Positions 1-5,456 of a DNA stretch of 5,795 nt are shown piece by piece; positions within the stretch are counted from its first letter, which is position 1, and each line of letters opens with the position of its first letter. This DNA comes from Treponema sp. (GTDB lineage: Bacteria; Spirochaetota; Spirochaetia; Treponematales; Breznakiellaceae): NCBI GenBank assembly GCA_031270205.1, contig JAISYA010000226.1, positions 1 through 5,795 on the forward strand, in the 5' to 3' direction. Both the position numbers and the translations under genes were made by a program. The notes beneath the pieces are model-generated. The model was not told where the DNA came from. It was given only the letters and a program-made list of their open reading frames with translations, and made no database searches.

Positions 1-276
1 TGGCAGTACGCCCTGGAGCATCAGGATGAAGCTATCGAAACCCTGGCCAAGTACCACCCCATCAATATCGACGAATACAAAGCCAGCTTTACCTACATGA
101 CCGAGCTTTTTAAGACCGAGCGCTACAAGAACCAGGGTATCGGCTACATTGATCCCGTCCGCATGAAGCTTACCTATGACACAGTAAACGAGTACCAGAA
201 GAAGCTGTCGTTCCCGGTTGAGGACGCCTACGACGCCAGCCTGCTCCCCAGCCCGATGTACAAGTACAATTTCTGA
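1..276 (+). CDS. ABC transporter substrate-binding protein, NitT/TauT (NMT1/THI5-like) type, C-terminal fragment
   Basis: The reading frame is open from base 1 to a TGA at 274-276, giving 91 residues; the N-terminus lies outside the window. The fragment is hydrophilic and helix-rich. It contains the stretch YIDPVRMKLTYDTVNEY, followed by a closing segment with KLSFPVEDAYD and the end MYKYNF. This is the usual C-terminal layout of NMT1-like periplasmic binding proteins, in which a helix ending in 'GYIDPxRM..TYDTV..Y' closes the second lobe. Such proteins capture small organic ligands (sulfonates, nitrate or pyrimidine thiamine precursors) and deliver them to a permease. The ligand cannot be told from this fragment. 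The next gene, 19 bp downstream on the same strand, is the matching ATPase, which supports the call. The permease is not visible and must lie upstream or elsewhere. Confidence 0.8.
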   Translation, partial: WQYALEHQDEAIETLAKYHPINIDEYKASFTYMTELFKTERYKNQGIGYIDPVRMKLTYDTVNEYQKKLSFPVEDAYDASLLPSPMYKYNF

Positions 277-279
277 TTT

Positions 280-288
280 GGAGGAAGG
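280..288 (+). promoter_or_regulatory. Shine-Dalgarno deciding the GTG start of the ABC ATPase
   Basis: The purine-rich GGAGGAAGG starts 3 bp after the stop of the binding-protein gene and ends 7 bp before the GTG at 296. It supports that GTG over the upstream in-frame ATG at 218. The ATG would make the ATPase overlap the binding-protein gene and add 26 residues that do not look like an ABC N-terminus. Confidence 0.75.
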
Positions 289-295
289 TGACGCT

Positions 296-1057
296 GTGGA
301 ATATCGAAAGCCGCTATTATCAATTAAAAATCTGAAAAAAAATTTCACCACCAGAGACGGCGTTCTCGAAGCTCTGGGCAGCGTCACCTTCGATGTGTAT
401 CCCGAAGAATTTGTTTCCATTGTGGGCCCCTCCGGCTGCGGCAAGACCACCTTGCTGAAAATTATCGCGGGTCTTACCGACCAGAGCGAGGGCCAAATCA
501 TTGTTGACCGCGGGAACTTCGACCCCCGGCGGGAAGTGGGCTTTGTGTTTCAGAAGTCATTGCTCCTCAACTGGCGGCGGGTCCTGGACAATGTGCTCCT
601 CCCCATTGAGATACTCAAGCTGGACAAAAAGAAGTACATCCCCAAGGCAAGGGATCTGCTCTCCCTCGTGGGCCTTGAAGGCTTTGAGCGGAGTTATCCC
701 AATGAACTTTCAGGCGGCATGCAGCAGCGGGTTTCCCTGGCGCGGGCGCTGATACATGATCCAAAGATGATCCTTATGGACGAACCTTTCGGCGCCCTTG
801 ACGCCATCACCCGTGAAAAGATGAATCTGGAACTTTTGCGGATATGGGCCGAATCAAAAAAGACGGTGATCTTTATCACCCATGAGATCAATGAGGCGGT
901 CTTTCTCTCCGACCGGGTGGTGGTGCTTTCGGCCCGGCCTTCCCGAATGATCGACGCCCTGGATATTGATCTGCCCCGCCCGCGGACGCTGGATATCCGC
1001 ACATCCCCCCGTTTGGGGGAGTATGCCCTTAAAGTTTACAGGATGCTGGAGATTTAG
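296..1057 (+). CDS. ABC transporter ATP-binding protein, NitT/TauT family (SsuB/TauB-like)
   Basis: This is a 253-residue cytoplasmic nucleotide-binding subunit that powers import of the ligand bound by the preceding protein. From the GTG start, the motifs are Walker A GPSGCGKTT (residues 44-52), the Q-loop glutamine at about 86 in VFQKSLLLNWR, the signature LSGGMQQR (138-145), Walker B ILMDEPFGALDA (159-170), and the H-loop histidine at about 196 in FITHEINEA. All catalytic elements are intact and the length is normal for the family. The 'LLxWRxxLDNVxLPxE' segment after the Q-loop and the 'RPxRM' tail are typical of the nitrate/sulfonate/taurine/thiamine-precursor importers. It is co-transcribed with the binding protein (19-bp gap). 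No permease follows, so gene order here would be permease upstream, then binding protein, then ATPase. The substrate is not determined. Confidence 0.93.
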   Translation: MEYRKPLLSIKNLKKNFTTRDGVLEALGSVTFDVYPEEFVSIVGPSGCGKTTLLKIIAGLTDQSEGQIIVDRGNFDPRREVGFVFQKSLLLNWRRVLDNVLLPIEILKLDKKKYIPKARDLLSLVGLEGFERSYPNELSGGMQQRVSLARALIHDPKMILMDEPFGALDAITREKMNLELLRIWAESKKTVIFITHEINEAVFLSDRVVVLSARPSRMIDALDIDLPRPRTLDIRTSPRLGEYALKVYRMLEI

Positions 1058-1156
1058 GCCGGCAATGCCGGGAATGTTAGCGCACAGCCAATTGGTTTTG
1101 GGACAGGCTCACAAGATATGGTAATGAGCGCATTGATTCTTTGCTCCTTTTGTCAC

Positions 1157-1181
1157 AAATTTCCCCCCCCAAAATTTCCCC
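1157..1181. repeat. Poly-C tract within a short direct repeat in the ABC/DUF445 spacer
   Basis: The 174-bp spacer between the convergent genes ending at 1057 and 1232 holds two copies of AAATTTCCCC (1157-1166 and 1172-1181). The first runs on into an eight-C homopolymer (1163-1170). The rest of the spacer shows a weak CCGGC-AAT-GCCGG stem (1059-1071) and a GCTCC-TAGC-GGAGC stem over the DUF445 stop codon (1228-1241). Neither stem is followed by a T-run, so I do not call a terminator. Confidence 0.5.
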
Positions 1182-1231
1182 AATATGTTAGCCCCTATAT
1201 CGCATAACAGTGTGTTTGGCGCTGCAGGCTC

Positions 1232-2635
1232 CTAGCGGAGCAGGTAGCCGAAAAGGGCCTGGAAGAGGCCGATGAGGAAGCCGAGGATCGCGCCGAATAT
1301 ATCGATCCATTTGAACTGATCGGCCATTACGTCGAGGATGATCCGCTCCACGCGGATCATCTCCAGGGAATCGATACGCTCGGAAACGAGGCTGCGCACG
1401 TCAACGGAAGACAGGACATTTTCGATTTGTTCATCGGCAAGACGAAGCAGTTGGGAACAGAGCGTCCGGTCGAGGGCGTTCTTTTTTTCGCCGTGTATGG
1501 CAAGCAGCGCGCCCAGACTTTGGCCGCCGTATTGCTCAAGGAGGAATTTTTGCGTGTCCTGCCAAAGCCCCCCAGGACTGCCCGGCAGGGCGGCGAGTTT
1601 TTCCGCAAGGGCCTCGACGCTCAAGGCCGGCGCGAGTTCCCTGAGCGGCTTTTTCCCCTCGGCGATGAGCAGGCCCGCGATTGCGCGGGCGGCGGCCGGG
1701 CTGCCATCGCTAAACAGGCGCTCCACGGAAGCCCCCAGAAAATCGAGAAGCCGCCGCCGTACCGCGCCGTCTTCCAGCAGGCTTTCGGTCTGGCCGATAA
1801 AGTCGTCAATGATTTCGGGCATCCGCTCGCTGAGGGTCCGGTCGTACTGGGCCGCGGAAAGAAAAAAGCGCTGGAACACGTTGAGCTTAAGGATTGCGCC
1901 GGCGAGAAATATCCGGCCCTGCAGCTCCAACACGTGGTGCGTGTCATCGCGCTGGAGAAATTCGACGCAGGTTTTGGCCATCGCGGGGTATTGTGTAGCG
2001 GCTTCTTCCCTCAAACGCCCGGCGATCAGGCCCGCGCGGCCGCGCAGCGCTTCTTCAATAAACCGCTCGACACGCTGTTCGGCCGCTCCGCCGCGCCGCG
2101 CAAGGGCGGGGCCGTCTCCGGCGTCCGCGTCAGGCGGAAGGGCCGCGTCAGGCGGGTCAATGACGCCAAGAATGTCAAACAGGCTCCGGTTCAGGTCCCC
2201 GGTGAGGGACACGACAAGCGCGCGGGCAAGGCCGGCGCACAGGGGGGAATGTACAAAAGCGTCCGCCAGGGAGGACAGCACGGCCCGTTCCGGCGGCGGG
2301 GCGCTTTGGCCGAGGATGCCCCGCAGGGGCGCGGCGAGCGCCGTTTCGGTAAATCGTGAGACGGATTGGTAAACCTTTTCGCGGATATCGTCCCGCCGAA
2401 AGCGCTGCCGCAGCAAGTCCGGCGTAAGGAGTTCCCGCTCAACCATGCGGCCGATACTGTCCGCGAGCCTGCGCCGCTGCCGGGGCAGGATGCCCGGCGT
2501 AAAGGGCAGCCGTATCCCGAACAGCCGGATTTCGCGCAGGGGCCTGAAAAGCATCTTTATGGCGATTACGTTGGTAACAAAGCCGATGAGCGCCCCTGCC
2601 ACGGGCGGGACGGCGAAAAGCAGCAGCGTTTTCAC
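1232..2635 (-). CDS. DUF445 family membrane protein
   Basis: This 467-residue protein has a hydrophobic N-terminal segment (about residues 4-28) leading into TNVIAIKMLFRP (21-32) and then FTPGILPRQR (45-54). These are the hallmark of DUF445 proteins (YheB-like). A long, mostly helical, charged middle region follows. A second membrane segment closes the protein (about 443-466, WIDIFGAILGFLIGLF...), so the chain is probably anchored at both ends with the bulk on one side of the membrane. The biochemical role of the family is not established. Residues about 155-185 form an Ala/Asp/Pro-rich linker that looks lineage-specific. The start is a GTG that overlaps the TGA of the lipoprotein gene (GTGA, 2635-2632), with GGAG about 11 bp upstream, which suggests translational coupling. 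Long plus-strand frames opposite this gene are shadows of its high GC content. Confidence 0.9.
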   Translation of the reverse strand: MKTLLLFAVPPVAGALIGFVTNVIAIKMLFRPLREIRLFGIRLPFTPGILPRQRRRLADSIGRMVERELLTPDLLRQRFRRDDIREKVYQSVSRFTETALAAPLRGILGQSAPPPERAVLSSLADAFVHSPLCAGLARALVVSLTGDLNRSLFDILGVIDPPDAALPPDADAGDGPALARRGGAAEQRVERFIEEALRGRAGLIAGRLREEAATQYPAMAKTCVEFLQRDDTHHVLELQGRIFLAGAILKLNVFQRFFLSAAQYDRTLSERMPEIIDDFIGQTESLLEDGAVRRRLLDFLGASVERLFSDGSPAAARAIAGLLIAEGKKPLRELAPALSVEALAEKLAALPGSPGGLWQDTQKFLLEQYGGQSLGALLAIHGEKKNALDRTLCSQLLRLADEQIENVLSSVDVRSLVSERIDSLEMIRVERIILDVMADQFKWIDIFGAILGFLIGLFQALFGYLLR

Positions 2636-3096
2636 CGGCTCATGGACTCCGAGGCGGTTTTGGCCTTGCCTTCGTTATCGTAAATGTCCACCAGTTCTTC
2701 CCTGAGCCAGCCCCGGCCGCTTCCTTCGGCCAGTACCCAGGATTCGGCGGAACCGCCGTTTTTGACCAGCCGCCGCTCGATAATCCTCACCAGGGAGCCG
2801 CGCCGCAGATAAGCGAGAGAAGCGCCGCCGTCTTCCGGCTCGGCGGTAACATAGGTGTAGGATACGTTGATAACCCCGAAGCCGATAACCGTCCGTGACA
2901 GGGGAGAGGTAAGCGGCGGGACAATCGGCGTTTCTTCTTTTTTCCCGCCGCAGGAGACCAGGGCGGCGTACACCATCACCCACAGCGCCCAATAAAAAAC
3001 CGTCCTTCCGGGCCGGAGACTCCCTTGACGGCTGAAACCTATCGCCACTATTCTCATATTGGTGAGAAATATAACCGTTTTCAGGATTTTAGTCAT
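2632..3096 (-). CDS. Putative lipoprotein with SH3-like domain
   Basis: This is a 154-residue protein if the ATG at 3096 is used. A hydrophobic stretch (residues 32-48, ending AALVS) precedes Cys49 in the lipobox LVSC, then GGKKEE, as in an exported lipoprotein. Residues about 70-138 resemble a bacterial SH3 domain: beta-rich, with VNVSYTYVTAEP, LRRGSLVRIIER, a SWVLAEG strand and GWLREELVDIYD at the end. Such domains usually bind peptidoglycan or other envelope partners; the ligand here is unknown. Start choice is uncertain. ATG 3096 has a good SD (AAGGAAGG, 8 bp spacing) but gives an unusually long signal region. ATG 3057 (residue 14) gives a more normal 35-residue signal peptide but has no SD, although a perfect TATAAT (3099-3094, minus strand) sits suitably upstream of it with no recognisable -35. 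It is translationally coupled to DUF445 and head-to-head with the omptin gene. Confidence 0.75.
   Translation of the reverse strand: MTKILKTVIFLTNMRIVAIGFSRQGSLRPGRTVFYWALWVMVYAALVSCGGKKEETPIVPPLTSPLSRTVIGFGVINVSYTYVTAEPEDGGASLAYLRRGSLVRIIERRLVKNGGSAESWVLAEGSGRGWLREELVDIYDNEGKAKTASESMSR
3025..3054 (+). promoter_or_regulatory. Predicted sigma70-type promoter of the omptin-like gene (leaderless)
   Basis: A -35 hexamer TTGACG (3025-3030, 5/6 to consensus) is followed by an 18-bp spacer and a -10 hexamer TATTCT (3049-3054, 4/6). Transcription would start about 3060-3062. That coincides with the TTG (3059) / GTG (3062) start codons of the omptin-like gene, which has no SD. The promoter lies within the 5' part of the lipoprotein gene on the other strand. 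It is read from sequence only. Confidence 0.55.
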
Positions 3097-4081
3097 TATA
3101 GGCGCCTTCCTTGCCGCGGGCAGGACATTTTGCCAGGGTCAAATCCCTTCGAAGATCGAAGATTCACCCTCTCCCGACAGCGGCGGAAAGAGGCGGTATT
3201 CCCTGGGGATCAGCCCTCAATTCGGCATGGTCTACGGCCATGCCGAGGAAATAGTGTATTCCTCCGGCAGCACCAAAAATGAAATGTTGAGCCAACTCCT
3301 TTGGGATATGAAACCCCTGTTTTATTGCGGCGCGCTGCTGGATTTTGGCCGTACCAATCCCATGGAAAAATGGGGCTTCTTTTCCGCTGTGTCTTTCAAA
3401 GCGGGTATACCCGCCAAGAGCGGCAAAATGGAAGATAGGGACTGGCAGTCAACCGCAAACACCGCCCTGACGAATTATTCGTCCCACGATAATGAAACCA
3501 GGGAATTTTTTTGGCTTGAGGGAACGGCGGGCGTTTCCATTCCGGTAAAATCCCTTTTCGCCCTTAGGGCATACGCCGGTGTGTCGTACATGCGCTTTTC
3601 CTTTACCGGCTGGAACGGCTCCCTGCGGTACGCTTCGGGAAGCGGGGGGGATTTCGGTTCCATCGACGACGCTGAGGAAATTGCGATTTTCGGAAGAGTA
3701 ATCAACTACAGCCAGGACTGGCTGCTCCTCGCGCCGGGGGTTTCCGCCGAGTTCCGTTTTCTTACGTTTTTCTCGGGGGAATTGTTTTTCCAGATAAGCC
3801 CGCTGATTTGGTGCGCCGATCTGGACGAGCACCTCCTGGTAATGAAGGAATTCAGGGATTATACCCGCTGGGGCCTCTTTCTTGAACCCAGGGCCAGGCT
3901 TGCCTTTAATCCCGGCGAGCGGCTTTCGCTTTCCCTGGACTTCGCCTACCGCTATATCACCGGAAGCAGGGGCGAGGTGTACCAGCGGCCTTTAACGGGA
4001 GGCGCGTATGCCCATGCGGGCGAGGCGGGGACCGGTCTTTCAATGATGGATACCGGCTTCATGGTTAAGATACACTTTTAA
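3059..4081 (+). CDS. Omptin-family outer-membrane protease
   Basis: This 340-residue protein has a signal peptide: a basic N-region with R3 and R9, a hydrophobic ILVIIGAFLAAG core, and cleavage probably near residue 25-28. The rest reads as alternating beta strands with aromatic girdles and ends in KIHF, a C-terminal aromatic residue of the kind recognised by the BAM assembly machinery. The omptin catalytic set is present: an Asp pair in EDRDW (D126, D128) and DEH (D256, H258). These correspond to OmpT D83/D85 and D210/H212, and the spacing between the pairs (130 residues) is close to OmpT's 127. Other omptin-like stretches are SQLLWDMKP (78-86), YMRFSFTGWNGS (177-188) and NYSSHDNETREFFWLE (139-154). 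Omptins are surface endoproteases that usually cut after basic residues. The start is TTG 3059 or GTG 3062; no later start keeps the signal peptide. The 3' end overlaps the convergent NUDIX gene by 42 bp. Confidence 0.85.
   Translation: MVRNITVFRILVIIGAFLAAGRTFCQGQIPSKIEDSPSPDSGGKRRYSLGISPQFGMVYGHAEEIVYSSGSTKNEMLSQLLWDMKPLFYCGALLDFGRTNPMEKWGFFSAVSFKAGIPAKSGKMEDRDWQSTANTALTNYSSHDNETREFFWLEGTAGVSIPVKSLFALRAYAGVSYMRFSFTGWNGSLRYASGSGGDFGSIDDAEEIAIFGRVINYSQDWLLLAPGVSAEFRFLTFFSGELFFQISPLIWCADLDEHLLVMKEFRDYTRWGLFLEPRARLAFNPGERLSLSLDFAYRYITGSRGEVYQRPLTGGAYAHAGEAGTGLSMMDTGFMVKIHF
3105..3112 (-). promoter_or_regulatory. Shine-Dalgarno for the upstream start of the SH3 lipoprotein
   Basis: Read on the minus strand, AAGGAAGG lies 8 bp before the ATG at 3096. 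It lies inside the signal-peptide region of the opposing omptin gene. It is the only good SD near either possible start of the lipoprotein. Confidence 0.5.
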
Positions 4082-4465
4082 GGCGGGGAACAGCCCCCGG
4101 TCCGAATCGGCAAAATCCATTTTTTCAATGTCTTCCAGCGCGGCCCAGCGCCATTCGGTATGTTCGTTCAAACATATACGGCCGCCCGGCTCACCGTCTT
4201 CAAAAAAAACCCGGTAGGCATTCAGGGAAAAGGTATTACCTTTATGCACAAAAGAAGTACCTGCCAAGAGGGGGCCCGTCTCAATAGCAAGGCCGAATTC
4301 TTCGCGGTATTCCCGCCGCAGGGCCGCCTCATCGTTTTCCCCTGCTTCCGCTTTTCCGCCGGGGAATTCCCATTTGCCTCCCAGGCCGCCGCCGGGTTTC
4401 CGCCGGGCGATAAAGAGCGCGCCGCCCTCAATCGCTATCCCCGCGACCGACCTTTTTTGCCCCAT
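4040..4465 (-). CDS. NUDIX hydrolase, MutT-like
   Basis: This is a 141-residue cytoplasmic hydrolase of nucleoside diphosphate-linked substrates. A complete NUDIX box G-x5-E-x7-RE-U-x-EE-x-G-U lies at residues 37-59 (GKAEAGE...REYREEFGL), with the metal-binding glutamates E52, E55 and E56. The WEFPGGK lead-in (32-38) and the HTEWRWAALEDIEKMDFADSDR tail (102-123) are typical of MutT/NudG-type enzymes that clean up oxidised (8-oxo-dGTP) or modified nucleotides. The exact substrate cannot be assigned, so no symbol is given. Length is normal. It starts 3 bp after the stop of the upstream membrane-protein gene (TAG-GAC-ATG), has no well-spaced SD of its own, and is probably translated by re-initiation from that gene. 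Its last 14 codons overlap the 3' end of the omptin gene on the other strand. Confidence 0.93.
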   Translation of the reverse strand: MGQKRSVAGIAIEGGALFIARRKPGGGLGGKWEFPGGKAEAGENDEAALRREYREEFGLAIETGPLLAGTSFVHKGNTFSLNAYRVFFEDGEPGGRICLNEHTEWRWAALEDIEKMDFADSDRGLFPALKVYLNHEAGIHH

Positions 4466-4468
4466 GTC

Positions 4469-4891
4469 CTACAGAAAAAGCGCCTGGGGAAAGAGGAAGT
4501 GCAGGGCCGCCGAGGCAAGGAGGATAAAGCCCAGTCCTTTTTTGTATTTCAGGAAGGCATCGCCCATCCGGTCAAGTGTTCCCCCGGACGCGGAAGCGCC
4601 AATCGAAGCGTGTTCCCGGTAGTAGCTGAAAATCAGGACAAAACCGGCGAGGAGGCCCGCCAGGGCGGGCACGAGGTCCCCCAGGATAGGCAGCGAATCC
4701 TGGCTGGGGGAAAGCAGCTTCAGCACGCCGGTAAGGGCGCACAGAATGCCCAGGACCAGCGGGAAAATGCCCTTACGGAATGAAAATTGCACGCTGTCCG
4801 CTATCGACGCCCCTTCCCCGGTATCATCCAGAATGAGTATATACGCGGTCAAACTGTTACACAGTATCGATAAAAAATAGAGCTGTATCAT
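4469..4891 (-). CDS. Small integral membrane protein, four predicted helices, function unknown
   Basis: This 140-residue protein has four hydrophobic segments at about 1-20, 41-60, 68-90 and 119-138, separated by a short acidic loop (22-28), a Ser/Asp loop (61-67) and a longer polar loop with YYREHASIGAS and RMGDAFLKYKKG (90-118). The positive charges sit in this last loop (and at R39K40 before helix 2), which suggests those sides face the cytoplasm. I do not recognise the family. The ATG at 4891 is preceded by GAGG (4902-4899) at 7-bp spacing and by a good promoter ending at 4909, so the start is well supported. It is the first gene of a two-gene operon with the NUDIX hydrolase. Nothing in the sequence links its function to nucleotide cleanup. 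Confidence 0.8.
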   Translation of the reverse strand: MIQLYFLSILCNSLTAYILILDDTGEGASIADSVQFSFRKGIFPLVLGILCALTGVLKLLSPSQDSLPILGDLVPALAGLLAGFVLIFSYYREHASIGASASGGTLDRMGDAFLKYKKGLGFILLASAALHFLFPQALFL

Positions 4892-4908
4892 TGGTATGCC
4901 TCAGCTTT

Positions 4909-4938
4909 AGTATACGCGGGAAAATCCCCGTTGGTCAA
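4909..4938 (-). promoter_or_regulatory. Predicted sigma70-type promoter of the membrane protein-NUDIX operon
   Basis: On the minus strand, TTGACC (4938-4933, 5/6) is followed by an 18-bp spacer and TATACT (4914-4909, 5/6). Transcription would start near 4902, only about 11 bp before the ATG at 4891. The SD GAGG would then sit at the very 5' end of the mRNA. The match makes it likely that the operon begins here and is not read from the repeat region upstream. Confidence 0.65.
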
Positions 4939-5071
4939 CAGCGCCGGCTCCGCGCGCCGTTTTGCGGCGGCGGATGGAGGAGCGGGCGAAGTCCCGCATG
5001 AGCGCGGGCGCGTCTTGCATGGCCCGCCGCTTGGTGATCCCCCGGCCGGAGGAACTGTCCTCCCCGTAGTT
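4939..5071. other. GC-rich spacer without a convincing gene
   Basis: Between the operon promoter and the repeat array I see no recognisable gene. Minus-strand frames run through it, but they show no family motif, and the operon promoter lies over or just beyond their 3' ends. Bases 5051-5071 contain TCCTCCCCGTAGT, which looks like a decayed, off-phase extra repeat unit at the left edge of the array. Together with the array and the region up to 5507 this makes about 570 bp without a supported gene. Confidence 0.5.
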
Positions 5072-5405
5072 CGCATTCCCTTCCGTCTTACTCACATTCC
5101 CTCCCGTTATATGCGCATTCCCTCCCGTCTTACGCGCATTCCCTTCCGTCATATTCGCGCTCCCTCCCGTCATATTCGCGCTCCCTCCCGTTATACTCGC
5201 GCTCCCTCCCATTATACCCGCGCTCCCTCCCGTCATACCCGCATTCCCCCCCGTGCGGTCTCATTCCCTCCCCTGCGCTTCGCATTCCCTCCCGTTTTAA
5301 CCGCATTACCTCCCATACGCGTCGCATTCCTCCCCGTGCGATCGCATTCCCTCCCGTCTTGCTCGCATTCCCTCCCCTGCGCGCCGCATTCCCTCCCCCG
5401 CGCGC
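5072..5405. repeat. Tandem array of sixteen ~21-bp C-rich units (minisatellite)
   Basis: Units start at 5072, 5093, 5114, 5135, 5156, 5177, 5198, 5219, 5240, 5260, 5281, 5302, 5323, 5343, 5364 and 5385. The plus-strand unit is a conserved 15-base core CGCATTCCCTCCCGT followed by a variable ~6 bases (for example CTTACT, CATATT, TATACC, GCGCGC). Fourteen units are 21 bp; those at 5240 and 5323 are 20 bp. CCCTCCC is exact in 11 of 16. Units 5-8 (5156-5239) share CGCGCT in place of CGCATT, a sign of local duplication or homogenisation. The left half has AT-rich tails and the right half GC-rich tails. With a 7-codon period, minus-strand frames stay open for long stretches and would give heptapeptides such as TGGSANM or GRECDRT. 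The two 20-bp units break the frame, so a coding role is doubtful. Confidence 0.93.
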
Positions 5406-5456
5406 AGCGCTGCCGGTTTTCCCGGCGTCCGCTTTCCGCGCCGCCGCCGCGTAATC

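Noticed and set aside
218..295. Upstream ATG extending the ABC ATPase by 26 residues
   Set aside because: It lies inside the binding-protein gene and has no SD, and the extension is unlike ABC N-termini. The GTG at 296 has GGAGGAAGG at suitable spacing.
1059..1071. CCGGC-AAT-GCCGG stem after the ABC ATPase as a terminator
   Set aside because: The stem is only 5 bp and is followed by GAATGTTAG, with no T-run.
1338..2372. Two long plus-strand open frames (1338-2372 and 1427-2359) opposite the DUF445 gene
   Set aside because: They lie entirely antisense to a well-recognised family, have Arg/Ser/Pro-rich low-complexity products and no family motifs. They reflect the high GC of the opposite strand.
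4160..4783. 207-codon plus-strand frame opposite the NUDIX and membrane-protein genes
   Set aside because: It is antisense to an exact NUDIX box and a four-helix membrane protein, and has no motif of its own.
4888..5076. 62-codon minus-strand frame whose TGA overlaps the ATG of the membrane protein (ATGA)
   Set aside because: The overlap looks like translational coupling, but the product is low complexity and starts inside a repeat unit. A good promoter lies within it just upstream of the membrane-protein gene.
4907..5236. 109-codon minus-strand frame with TGGSANM-type heptapeptides
   Set aside because: No SD or promoter specific to it, no known family, the operon promoter overlaps its 3' end, and it depends on the array period. 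A real repeat protein cannot be excluded, but I cannot support it.
5072..5405. CRISPR array
   Set aside because: A 21-bp total period with ~6-base variable tails leaves no room for 25-40-base spacers, and there are no cas genes nearby.
5412..5426. GCCGG-TTTTC-CCGGC stem as a terminator for the glycine-rich gene
   Set aside because: No T-run follows in the minus direction, and it lies about 80 bp past the stop in GC-rich DNA. It may form a hairpin, but a terminator role is not supported.
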